NCBI GenBank assembly: GCA_028829895.1
Contig: CM054177.1
Span: forward strand, 76,562,663 to 76,626,662
Length of the DNA stretch: 64,000 nt
Source: Sinotaia quadrata
Lineage: Eukaryota > Mollusca > Gastropoda > Architaenioglossa > Viviparidae
Direction: 5' to 3'
Of this stretch, positions 1 through 9,888 are shown in pieces (within the stretch, counting starts at the first letter, position 1; every line of letters starts with the position of its first letter). A program made the translations under genes and the position numbers. The notes beneath the pieces are model-generated. The model had not been told where the DNA came from and searched no databases. It worked only from the letters and a program-made list of their open reading frames with translations.

Positions 1-33
1 ACAGGGGGTGGCTAGTCGTATTCGTTTTTCAAG

Positions 34-805
34 AAAACAGTAAACTTAACACAGTGTATGCAACAAAACAGTAAACTTAACACAGTGTATGCAACAAAAC
101 AGTAAACTTAACACAGTGTATGCAACAAAACAGTAAACTTAACACAGTGTATGCAACAAAACAGTAAACTTAACACAGTGTATGCAACAAAACAGTAAAC
201 TTAACACAGTGCATGCAACAAAACAAACTAAACACAGTGTATGCAACAAAACAAACTAAACAAGCGCATGTAACAAAACATTAAACTAAACACAGTGCAT
301 GCAACAAAACAGTAAACTAAACAATACATGCAACAAAACAAACTAAACACAGTGCATGCAACAAAATAGTAAACTAAACACTACATGCAACAAAACAAAC
401 TAAATACATGCATGCAAGAAAACAGTACAATAAACACAGTGTGTGCAACAAAACAGTAAACTAAACAAGTGCATGAAACAAAACAATAAACTAAACACAG
501 TGCATGCAACAAAACAGTAAACTAAACACAGTGCATGCAAGAAAACAGTAAACTAAACAAGTGCATGCAAGAAGACAGTAAAATAAACACAGTGCATGCA
601 AGAAAACAGTAAACTAGACCTAGTGTAAGCATCAAAACAGTAAACTAAACAAGTGCATGCAACAAAACAGTAAACTAAACACAGTGTATGCAACAAAACA
701 GTAAATTAAACAAGTGCAGGCAAAAAAACAGTAAACTAAACAAGTACTTGCAAGAAGACAGTAAACTAAACACAGTGCAAGCAACAAAACAGTTAATAAA
801 CAATA
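34..805. repeat. 31-bp minisatellite, about 25 copies
   Basis: Unit AAAACAGTAAACTTAACACA followed by GTGTATGCAAC. The first six or so copies are nearly identical; later ones vary (missing AGT, CAAGTGCATGCAA variants). Confidence 0.95.
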
Positions 806-1030
806 CATTACGTCACAGGATATGAGGTAAATTGGGAAATTATACTAAAGGTTGGAAAACAGGATAGTACCAATTTAGAAATAATTTTTAAAATAACGTA
901 AATCATACAAGCTATGGTGAAGTTTTTTTGTTTTTTTTAAAAAATAAATAAACCAGCGAACACGCGGTAAACGAGGCCGCCAATTGTCACGGAATCTTGT
1001 TAGAAGGTTGTTTCGTTTCTCTTCAAAGGA

Positions 1031-1154
<124 letters not shown>

Positions 1155-1421
1155 AATAGGCTGCAAAAGGTTACCTTCATTGATCATCTTGAAGTCAGGA
1201 ATGGCTTTCTTACTAAAACTGTTTCTATAGAAACCAACGTCACGGTGTAAACAGGTAACAACAAGGCATTTTTTAAAAAGTATTTCTTTCCAAACCCATT
1301 GGTTGGGGATGGGGTTAGTACCGATTACCGAGCAACGAAAAACGGCGACAACTATTTCCGCTTTTCATTTTTATTCTTGGCAGTTTACATCGGCTTGATA
1401 CTTCAGTATAAAAGCATTCCA

Positions 1422-1424
<3 letters not shown>

Positions 1425-1493
<69 letters not shown>
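1425..1493. repeat. (GT)n microsatellite
   Basis: About 34 uninterrupted GT units. Confidence 0.98.
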
Positions 1494-1497
<4 letters not shown>

Positions 1498-1499
1498 CT

Positions 1500-2190
1500 T
1501 GTATGTAAATGTGTTTAGGGTGTGTAACATTGGTTTAGTATGTGTGCATATGTTGGTGGAAAGCACCCTTAAAAACAGTTCTTAAAATAATAGCTTGGGA
1601 AGAAAAAGAAGAAGACATATTTTCTAGAGTAGTTCCGTACAGATGGATACAGTTTCACATACTTAACATTCCTCCCTTCAAAGGTTCCACATACGTAAAT
1701 AAATAAAATATCTAAGTGTAGCTGATAAACTGAGGTTCATTAGTGTATAAAATGACTAAACATTAAATTAAAAAGGAAAAAAATAAGAATAATCTCTGTT
1801 TGCGAGCGAGATGGCTTGGCGTGCTTCTTTAAACAAAAATTCTAGAAATATTCGAGTTTTTTAAAAAAAATCATCAACAGTAGCAGCGAGAACAGCAATA
1901 AAGCAAATAAAAATGACCAAGTCGACAATAAAGCAATAACCCGCTTAGAGACTGATTTAGCGCTGAGCTATGAGGTGCCGTTACTCATCGGGTGCTGAAG
2001 TCGGGGGTGAAATCCTTTATGCAAGGGCTCTCCTGTAGAATCTTGCACGCGCATGGGGCTGTTTTCACAAGACACATTTCATTTACAGACACTTGCAATT
2101 TTCTGCAATTTCTTGCACAATCCCTTCTCCCCACCAACCACGCCCAAACCCTTTATTTCGTGATCTACCCCAATTTTATGCAACAAGTTG
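1500..2190. other. No recognised feature
   Basis: AT-rich unique sequence with a purine run; no conserved ORF, RNA gene or clear repeat was seen. Confidence 0.5.
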
Positions 2191-2194
2191 AAAT

Positions 2195-2600
2195 TAAGGA
2201 ATCACAAAGGGATCATCTTCACAATTATGTCTAAGGGATAACAGATGGATTTACTGTAACTAGTTAAAGCTAAGGGATCTCAGGATTACACGTTAATATC
2301 CAAGGCTAAGGGAACACAGAAATATTATGTGACTGATCATGGTCAAGAGATCGCTGAAAGATTATCTTCACTAGCTAAGGCTCATGAATAACAGAAGGAT
2401 TATCTTCACTAGCTAAAACCTAAGGGACCATAGAGGAATTTATTGTAACTGGCTAAAATCTAAGAGATCTCAGGATTACATGTCCATAGTTAAGGCTAAG
2501 TGATCACAGAAGTATTAAAGGTAATTAGCTAAGACTAAGGGATCACAGAAGGATTAAAGATAATTAGCTAAGACTAAGTTTTCAAAGGATTAAACATAAC
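2195..2600. repeat. Degenerate array, about 40-60 bp unit
   Basis: Recurring CTAAGGGATCACAGAAGGAT and AGCTAAGACTAAG or ATCTTCACTAGCTAA phrases with variable spacing. Confidence 0.7.
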
Positions 2601-2822
2601 TAGGTACATTTTAACAGTCAATAGGGTATATAGGTAGGTAAATAGACATGTATACAGAGATAGGTTTTAGTTGTTGCTTTTATTGTTTCAATTTACTTTG
2701 CTTGACTTCAAATCTAATCTAAAGTAATGCATTTTAGAGGTGCAGTCTATTTTGAATACACATCTTAATGCGCAATATATTCACCTACCATCATCTATTT
2801 ATATATGAAGATTTATTAAATA

Positions 2823-2823
<1 letters not shown>
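2601..2823. other. No recognised feature
   Basis: AT-rich unique sequence with a few TAGGTA repeats. Confidence 0.4.
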
Positions 2824-2871
<48 letters not shown>

Positions 2872-2975
2872 ATTATCCATCTTTCCATCTTGATCCGTCG
2901 ATCGTTTTATTTGTCTATCTTTCAGTCTACCACATCACTCAATTGATCAACTTGTCTATCCATCGAATAAACACA

Positions 2976-3014
<39 letters not shown>

Positions 3015-3031
3015 GCGCACACATACATACA
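2824..3031. repeat. Two (CA)n tracts and a CATA tract
   Basis: (CA)n at 2824-2867 and about 2970-3013, then CATACATACATA. Unique sequence lies between. Confidence 0.95.
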
Positions 3032-3039
3032 TACATAAA

Positions 3040-3470
3040 TATATAACTGATATATTCGATTGAGGGGAAATAACTATAAAATTAATGTATATGCTATGCA
3101 AAATAATTCCCCTTTGATTGACAAGACGAGTGAAAAACTGGTTACGATTGAGTAGGGTTAAAAATAAAGTGTGAATATACAACAAGAAAAGTGAAAGAAA
3201 AGGTCACTATCTCTTTAACCTTAGAACACTGTTTAAATAACATTTGTCGACGAGTTGTAATTATATTTACATAAACATACGAACGCAGACACAAGATAAA
3301 ACTATATTTATTTGCCATTAAACAGATTGTTTCCCAAAGCATGACGTTCGCAATTTAAGTGATTTTATTTGTGATATTTCTCTACTTTCTGCAAAGGGTC
3401 TTAGGGAATTAAATTGTTTGAAAGGAATCTTAAGCAGATAGCTCATTTATCTGTAACAATAACAACATAC
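3040..3470. other. No recognised feature
   Basis: Unique AT-rich sequence; nothing supported. Confidence 0.4.
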
Positions 3471-3477
3471 ATGCATC

Positions 3478-3513
3478 TACACACACATACACACACTCAC
3501 ACACACACACTCT

Positions 3514-3570
<57 letters not shown>
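3478..3570. repeat. (CA)n microsatellite with interruptions
   Basis: CA dinucleotides interrupted by CACTC and TCTCACAT, then about 22 perfect units. Confidence 0.95.
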
Positions 3571-3572
<2 letters not shown>

Positions 3573-3814
3573 AAACTAATGAAGAATCTATCTCAGAAAC
3601 TGAATGTGAAATTAAAGAGAGATCAGTATTTTTCTTTTAGAAGTGTATAAGAAAGAGAAGGAAGGAATGTTAGATCTAAGAGTGATTGTAATGTAGAACT
3701 GGTTTAATCTTATATGGATCCATGCTAAACGAAAATATAAACAATTCTGCCTTTGCTAATCAGATCGATACTAATCACAATTTGGATTTTCGCTAAGTCT
3801 ATAAGGATCTGAAT

Positions 3815-3975
3815 CGTGTCTTTCAATAGGCTTGTCTCTGCTAATCTACATTTGGATCTATTCTAAATTCTTTAAAGACCTTACCGAAATCGTTTATATC
3901 AATAGGCCTGTTATTGCTAATCTACATTTGGATCTATTCTAAATTCTTTAAAAACCTTACCGAAATCGTTTCCAT
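3815..3975. repeat. Direct duplication of about 85 bp
   Basis: The phrase TCAATAGGC-TGT-TGCTAATCTACATTTGGATCTATTCTAAATTC-TTTAAA-ACCTTACCGAAATCGTTT (hyphens mark variable sites) occurs twice in tandem. Confidence 0.8.
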
Positions 3976-4004
3976 TGTTTATAACGCTGTTTTCCTTACA
4001 CAGA

Positions 4005-4420
4005 GTTCCTTTCATTTACAGCACTGACTTCCATAACTATGTATTTCTTATTTACAGCACTGACCTCCATAACTATGTATTTCTATTTACAGCATTGACC
4101 TCCATAACTATGTATTTCTTGTTTACAATGCTGGCTTCTATAACTATGAATGTTTTGTTTACAGTGTTGGCTTCTATAACTTTACAGTGTTTGGCTTTTA
4201 TAACTATGGACGTTTTGTTTACAGTGTTGGCTTCTATAACTATGGATGTTTTGTTTACAGTGTTGGCTTCTATAACTATGGACGTTTTATTTACAGTGTT
4301 GGCTTCTATAACTATGGGCGTTTTGTTTACAGTGTTGGCTTCTGTAATTATGTTCATTTTTAATTTTTACAGTGTTTTCCTCCATAACTATGTTTCTTTT
4401 GTTTATTGTGTTGACCTCTA
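4005..4420. repeat. 36-bp minisatellite, about 11 copies
   Basis: Unit GTTTACAGTGTTGGCTTCTA followed by TAACTATGGATGTTTT. Because 36 is a multiple of 3, both strands stay open (MDVLFTVLASIT per unit). No conserved flanking protein and degenerate ends argue against coding. Confidence 0.9.
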
Positions 4421-4514
4421 TAGCCGAACAAACACATTTCATCCTCTTAGCTGTCATAATTGTTTCAAAACCTATTTTAAAATTGGTTAAACAAAATTGT
4501 TAAAGTTTGTGTTT

Positions 4515-4583
4515 CTGTGTGTTGTGTGTGTGTGTGTGTGTGCGCGCGCGCGTGCGTGCATGCGTGCGTGCGTGCGTGCGTGA
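4515..4583. repeat. (GT)n / (GC)n / (GTGC)n tract
   Basis: TGTGTG followed by GCGCGC and TGCGTGCG repeats, an alternating purine-pyrimidine tract able to form Z-DNA. Confidence 0.9.
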
Positions 4584-4699
4584 TTCAGCAAATTTACTCC
4601 AACAGTTCATATGAACGTCCATCACCCATCACCCGATTATTTATTATATGTTGTTTACTTTGTTTCTATATCTCGTGCACACAGTACCAACATAGACTA

Positions 4700-4812
4700 C
4701 ACCCTTATTCAATGGTTCATAGATAGGTCGGGTCACTTCGTCAGTTTAACAATTTATATAACAATTAAGTTTAGAAATAGGAATTTACTCCGCCACACAG
4801 TGCTTGTAATTA
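4700..4812 (-). mobile_element. Fragment of dispersed element family R
   Basis: On the minus strand GTGTGGCGGAGTAAATTCCT is followed by ATTTCTAAACTTAATTGT and TATATAAATTGTTAAACTG and GTGACCCGACC, the left end of family R. Homology stops after about 100 bases, so this is a truncated copy. Confidence 0.5.
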
Positions 4813-4935
4813 ACTCCTGTATTGGACGAATACTTAGTGTTTGTAATTAACTCATTCACTGCAAGAATACTTAGTGTATGTAACTAATTCACTCACTAGA
4901 CGAATATTGGGCATTGTAATTAACTCATGTGGTAA
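4796..4935. repeat. About 46-bp minisatellite, 3 copies
   Basis: Unit AGTGTTTGTAATTAACTCAT followed by CACTGGACGAATACTT. Related units occur at 6450-6600 and 8095-8160. Confidence 0.8.
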
Positions 4936-5082
4936 CGTTGACGAGAAAATATAAGTAGCTGCAGGTGTTGATGTAGGTGCTTGAATAACAACAAAAGTCT
5001 GCTTTGAGTTAAATGTCAGTACATGGTGTAAGAGAGTACATAGCCTGCCTGGGCTATATTAAAATGTCAAAACAAATTCACA

Positions 5083-5122
5083 CATACACGCGCGCGCGCG
5101 CACGTACACCACACACACACAA
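5083..5122. repeat. (CG)n and (CA)n tract
   Basis: CACACATACACGCGCGCGCG then CACACACACA. Confidence 0.9.
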
Positions 5123-5635
5123 AGCTCCAGAAAAGGAAATTATAAGTCAGCAATAATGAAACATTTATTAACAAAAACTAAATTCAAGAAGACTGCCAGA
5201 ATAGAAACAAAGTGACAAGATCGCTCGCACTGTGAACAGCACAGGATTTATGCGAAAGAAACACACACGCATGCGCACGTACTTTAATAATTATAACACT
5301 TTCATCCTAGGGAAAATAATGTCAGCACAGTCCTACGGCAATTCTAACAACAACAATGAATACAAATGTCTCGCCCCCGAATGAAAAAATGAAAGCAATC
5401 TCAGACCAGACAAAAGTATAGGCTAAGTTAGCTCAACTAGGTGCCAGTGTACTACTAAACAATATTCATGACTATCTTAAATAATGGAAATGTTCTAGGA
5501 GGAAATACGTGCCATATTAAGTAAATGTTCTCAACACTTTCTTAAAACAACTATCTATGAACTAACCATCAGCGACGGTCGAATGAGCAAATGCATGGTT
5601 CACCTCTGTCCTTTCGAGAGCATACACGTCAGGAG
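5123..5635. other. No recognised feature
   Basis: Unique sequence. A CGCATGCGCA motif (about 5267) resembles an NRF-1 half-palindrome but has no gene next to it. Confidence 0.4.
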
Positions 5636-5639
5636 AAAT

Positions 5640-5855
5640 AGGTAGTCCTAAAACCAATGCTGTTATTTGGTAGTCCTAAAAACAGCGCTGTTATTTGGTA
5701 GTCCTAAAAACAGCGCTATTATTTGGTAGTCCTTAAACAGCACTATTATTTGGTAGTCCTAAAAACAGCGCTGTTATTTGGTAGTCCTAAAAACAGCGCT
5801 GTTATTTGGTAGTCCTAAAGACAGCGCTGTTATTTGGTAGTCATAAAACAGCGCT
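5640..5855. repeat. 28-bp minisatellite, 8 copies
   Basis: Unit GGTAGTCCTAAAAACAGCGC followed by TGTTATTT. Confidence 0.95.
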
Positions 5856-6225
5856 GCCAACCTAAGGAGACGATAACAGACATGTCAATATAGCAGAGAG
5901 GAATATATATTGTCATGTTGTGAAGCTCATACATCGTCATCAGCCCTATCCCAATAGAGTGAATACACCAACAATAGGGGTGGGTTGGATTGCACTTATG
6001 CTCTGTAGTTTCTCCTGGTTGGACACACGATGACCCTAATAGTAGTTTCTGAGGTCAGAGGAAGTGAGTGACCATTTTCCTCTTTGTCTTTGCCCATTGA
6101 CCGGATGTAGAGCCCTCCTTTTATCAATTTTACGTAGAAGTCCCTTAAACCTCTGATGTCGTTTCCGATTAAGTCATGGCTTATTAAGAAATAAGCCATG
6201 GATAGGTATCCATTTAAAACAATCG
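5856..6225. other. Unassigned; minus ORF of 67 codons and a palindrome
   Basis: A minus-strand ORF (6199-5996) encodes a balanced-looking peptide (GNDIRGLRDFYVKLIKGG, then SMGKDKEENGHSLPLTS) with no family recognised. Its ATG lies in the inverted repeat CATGGCTTAT/ATAAGCCATG (6175-6200). Could be an exon or transposon scrap; unsupported otherwise. Confidence 0.2.
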
Positions 6226-6280
6226 CTCACTACCATTGCTCATTACCATTGCTCACTGCCATTGTTCACTACCATCACTT
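6226..6280. repeat. 15-17-bp minisatellite, 4 copies
   Basis: Unit GCTCACTACCATT with small variants. Confidence 0.8.
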
Positions 6281-6449
6281 GACTAAGGAAAAAGAACTAA
6301 GACTAATGAATAGATTACAGTACCATTCCAAAAGAGTATGTATCAAAGCAAATTTATCAAAGTTAATACCTTAAGTCTAGACAAAAGTAAATTTACTATC
6401 AATCAAAGAGACTGGCAACTGAACAGAGAAATACGATATGCTGTTTTTC

Positions 6450-6605
6450 ATGACAGTAATTAACTTTTGTACTGGATAAATAATGATTGTTCGTAGCTGA
6501 CTCCTGTACTGGACGAATAATGAGTGTTAAAAATTAATTTTTGCACTGGACGAATGAGTGTTAGTAATAAACTCATGTACTGGACACACAATTAATGTTA
6601 ATAAT
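6450..6605. repeat. About 42-bp minisatellite, 4 copies
   Basis: Unit AATTAACTCTTGTACTGGAC followed by GAATAATGAGTGTT, related to the units at 4796-4935. Confidence 0.75.
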
Positions 6606-6769
6606 AATAACAATACTAATCAAGACAAACTATACTTTTCCTTTGTTGCTAATTAATTATTGTTTATGCTCTTTCTTAATTTATTATTAAACATACCTAG
6701 GTGAAATAGGTCAAGGTTATAGTATGTTTGCATGGGAGAATGTGTGAAAGCTAGTCAGGAAGGATCAAG

Positions 6770-6935
6770 TTATTTTAGCTTTGTTAAAAAGAATATGTAT
6801 GTATAAGGTACAGGAAGTTAACCATCTTTGTTAAAGAGAGTAGCTGTGTATGTACAAGGTACTGGAAGTTATCCAGCTTTGTTAAAGAGAGTAGCTGTGT
6901 ATGTACAAGGTACTGGAAGTTTACCAGTCGAATGA
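6770..6935. repeat. About 57-bp repeat, 3 copies
   Basis: Unit TTGTTAAAGAGAGTAGCTGT followed by GTATGTACAAGGTACTGGAA and GTTA-CCAGCT. Confidence 0.85.
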
Positions 6936-8090
6936 ATGAATGAAGTGTCAGAAGGATGGGGTGGGTGGGTGATCAAAGGTAAGAGCTAAATTATCAGTGT
7001 TATTGGCTAACCGAAGGGCTAATTTTTTAGCTGGCACCAGCCAATCCTCAGCAAGAATATAGATCCATTCATATATCCTGGCCACTGGATAAGATCTTCG
7101 AATGAGTCTAGTATCCCTAAGAAAGCAGACTGTTCCTCAGAAAATCTGTTTAAAAAAAAGCCGCAAGACAACGCCAATAGGCAGGAGTGAATGAGATTTT
7201 GATTTTCTTTTAAAAGTGTATTTCATTTTAGCTCATGTGTATTATATTATGAACTACACATTTTGTATGATTTTTTTCTGAATATGTTTAAAATAGAAAT
7301 TTAGTGCTGCCTCTTTGTGAATGTTGCAGGATGGGTTAGTGGTTTTAAGTTTACCCTGGTTTTGTTTGGTTACACTATCTTGACTTCTTACAATACTTCC
7401 TTTAAGTTTATTCTGGATCGTCTCCATACACTGTCTTGAGACAATCAATGGCTTGTTATGAAATATATTTTAAGTTACTTTGGTTTTGTAGGCTTATGCT
7501 GTTTTCAGTTAGTCACAGTTTGCTATCACCGTACTTGTTTAAACTCCATTGGGCACCTGAACAATTTATTTTAACTGAGCATTTTTCTTGTGTGGCCAGA
7601 AGTAATAGGCCAAGAGTTACTGAACCTTGTTGTGTATTTTATTCCTTGTTCCATTTATTTATGTCGTTTGTATCATCAAGTGTGTATAAATGTATTAAAG
7701 ACATTTATTTGAGGAAATGAGCCAAGGATATAATTAAGTGTTCGTTGCTTGGTATTAGGAATAAGAACTTAATTACATTTTATTCTTTCCGAGTACTTGA
7801 CTTTATGAATTTGTGGAGTGTTTATTTTGATTAATACTGATGAAATTGTTAATTATTATCTTCCTACGGCTTGATTTATTATGGCAAGAGTGGAATATAT
7901 AAAAATCGAAGGTCCTTAAAGGGGCTGCAACTCGAATTGGGAGATATTCCCAGGACATACTTAAACTAATTTGTAACCCAGGGTACTTTGATATTCATAA
8001 TCATTATCATCTTCCCCCTACACAGTGTAAAGGGTCCGGCATGAGGTTTAACTCCCGAATTTGTAACCTGACCCGAAAGTAGGTAATTCA
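6936..8090. other. No recognised feature
   Basis: AT-rich unique sequence. A plus ORF of 94 codons at 7436-7720 has no recognisable motif and no partner exon. Confidence 0.4.
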
Positions 8091-8094
8091 AGAA

Positions 8095-8160
8095 CTGGAT
8101 GAATTTTCAGTGTAATTAACTCATATACCGGGCGAATGCTCAGTGTTAGCGTGAACTGAT
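8095..8160. repeat. Single copy of the 4.8-kb/6.5-kb minisatellite unit
   Basis: CAGTGTAATTAACTCATATA followed by CCGGGCGAATGCTCAGTGTT matches the units at 4796-4935 and 6450-6605. Confidence 0.6.
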
Positions 8161-8194
8161 GGTTTTGGAGTATCGTAGGGAAAATGCAGACGAT

Positions 8195-8219
8195 GGTGGT
8201 GGAGGAAAACTCCACCACC
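8195..8219. other. Perfect 10-bp hairpin
   Basis: GGTGGTGGAG and CTCCACCACC separated by the 5-base loop GAAAA. GC-rich in an AT-rich setting. Confidence 0.7.
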
Positions 8220-8410
8220 TGTTAAAATGACTTCTTTATATTTAATATGAGGTTAATTTTAATTTAATAAAAAAAAGAAATCTGTTAAAATGACGTCTTT
8301 ATATTTAATATATTGTGCTTAAAAAAAGAAATCTGTTAAAATGACGTCTTTATATGGTGCTTAAAAAAGAAATCTGTTAAAATGGCATCTCTGTATTTAA
8401 TGTATGATTT
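8215..8410. repeat. Degenerate repeat, 4 copies of 45-60 bp
   Basis: Unit GTTAAAATGACGTCTTTATA followed by TTTAATAT and AAAAAAGAAATCT. Confidence 0.8.
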
Positions 8411-8469
8411 AGAAAAGAAAAGAAATATTTCTACACTTACATCTTTTAAAACACAATATTTCGATGACA

Positions 8470-8775
8470 CGCACCTTTTTCTGACGTTGTTTAGAGAATG
8501 TTTGTATTTATTTGTACTTCCTATTTACCAGATTTTCCCATTTAATATACAATGAAAATGTTATTAGCTATATTATCTCTGCTAGCAGGTCTGACGTTGT
8601 TTAGAGAATGTTTGTATTCATTTGTACTTCTTATTTACCAGATTTTCCCATTTAAACAAACATGAAATTGCAAATTTCATAATACCAGAATTATACTAAT
8701 GATTAATAGTAATTTTAGAATAATATACAATGAAAATGTTATTAGCTATATTATCTCTGTTAGCAGGTCTGACGT
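8470..8775. repeat. Staggered direct duplications
   Basis: The phrase TCTGACGTTGTTTAGAGAAT with downstream CTTATTTACCAGATTTTCCC occurs twice. AATATACAATGAAAATGTTA with TTAGCAGGTCTGACGTTG also occurs twice, with extra sequence inserted in the second copy. Confidence 0.85.
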
Positions 8776-8779
8776 TGAA

Positions 8780-8960
8780 CAAATGAATGACGTCATATGT
8801 ACACTGAGTTACGGACCACTTCTATACATCATTTATATAAGCTAAAATTCTGCCATCATTCATAAGTACTGGTCATTTCACGTCTGATCGTTATGAAATC
8901 CGAGTTGTCATCAAAGCTCTTCGAGTATGCACTGAAAATGAAAATGAAAAAGAAAAGTAA
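8780..8960 (-). other. Gene A 3' flank, alignable to gene B 3' flank
   Basis: GACGTCAT-TGTA ... GAGTTACGG-CACTT and TTGTCATCAAAGCTCTTCGA ... TATGCACTG at 8790-8935 parallel 25150-25190 and 25425-25462 beyond gene B. Likely a retained 3' UTR or flank from the ancestral duplication. Confidence 0.55.
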
Positions 8961-8997
8961 ATGAAAATATAAATTTTATATGAAATTACTTTCTATA

Positions 8998-9100
8998 TGG
9001 TATCTATCTATCTATCCATCTATCTATCTTACTATCTATCTATCCGGCTGTCTGTTTGTCTAACTATCTGTCCATTCATCCATCTATTCGTCTATCTATT
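8998..9100. repeat. (TATC)n tract at the gene A stop codon
   Basis: TATC units with CATC, TGTC and CGTC variants. Its right edge overlaps the stop codon (9096-9098) of gene A on the minus strand. Confidence 0.9.
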
Positions 9101-9843
9101 TTTGTCTTACTAGTGTGATCCATACAAAAATCCAAGGAAAGAAAAGCACACTGATCCAGAAGTGAAGGGAATGGTTCACTCCTTGTCTGTAAATATAAGA
9201 GAACCACATATAACTCTTGGAACTTCAGTAAACGTACGAATACAAAGAGATTTAAGAAACATATTAAATGAAATAAAATACAAAGAGATTTAAGAAACAT
9301 ATTAAATGAAATAAAATACAAAGAGATTTAAGAAACATATTAAATGAAATAAAATACAAAGAGATTTAAGAAACATTAAATGAAATAAAATACAAAAGGT
9401 TTATAGCCAGCAATCTTTATGACTTCGATTCAATCATATTTCTGTCCGTTGAAACGTTTAACTGAAATGCTGACACTGTCCCTTGCTTAGTATACCTATT
9501 GGGTCGATAATTTCTTTGAATTTTCATAGCTTATTAAGTGATATTTACACTTTAGTATTTCTTTGAATTTTCATAACTTATTAAGTGATATTTACACTTT
9601 AGTATTTCTTTGAATTTTCATAACTTATTAATGATATTTACACTTTAGTATTATACAGTTATTTTTTTCTTGGATTCTTAATAAAGTTCTTAATAAAGCT
9701 AAATTATTTTAGGTTCTAAATATCCAGATATATTAATAAAATATTTTGCTAATCTATAAAATATATCTATTAACAGTTTTAGCTAGTTATGCATTTATTA
9801 AAAGGTTATTAGTAAAATATCTATCTATCCATCTATCTATCCA

Positions 9844-9888
<45 letters not shown>

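Noticed and set aside
1..805. CRISPR-like regular repeat
   Set aside because: Repeats are contiguous 31-bp units without unique spacers in a eukaryotic context.
3975..4490. 171-codon hydrophobic ORF
   Set aside because: 36-bp minisatellite read in frame, open on both strands.
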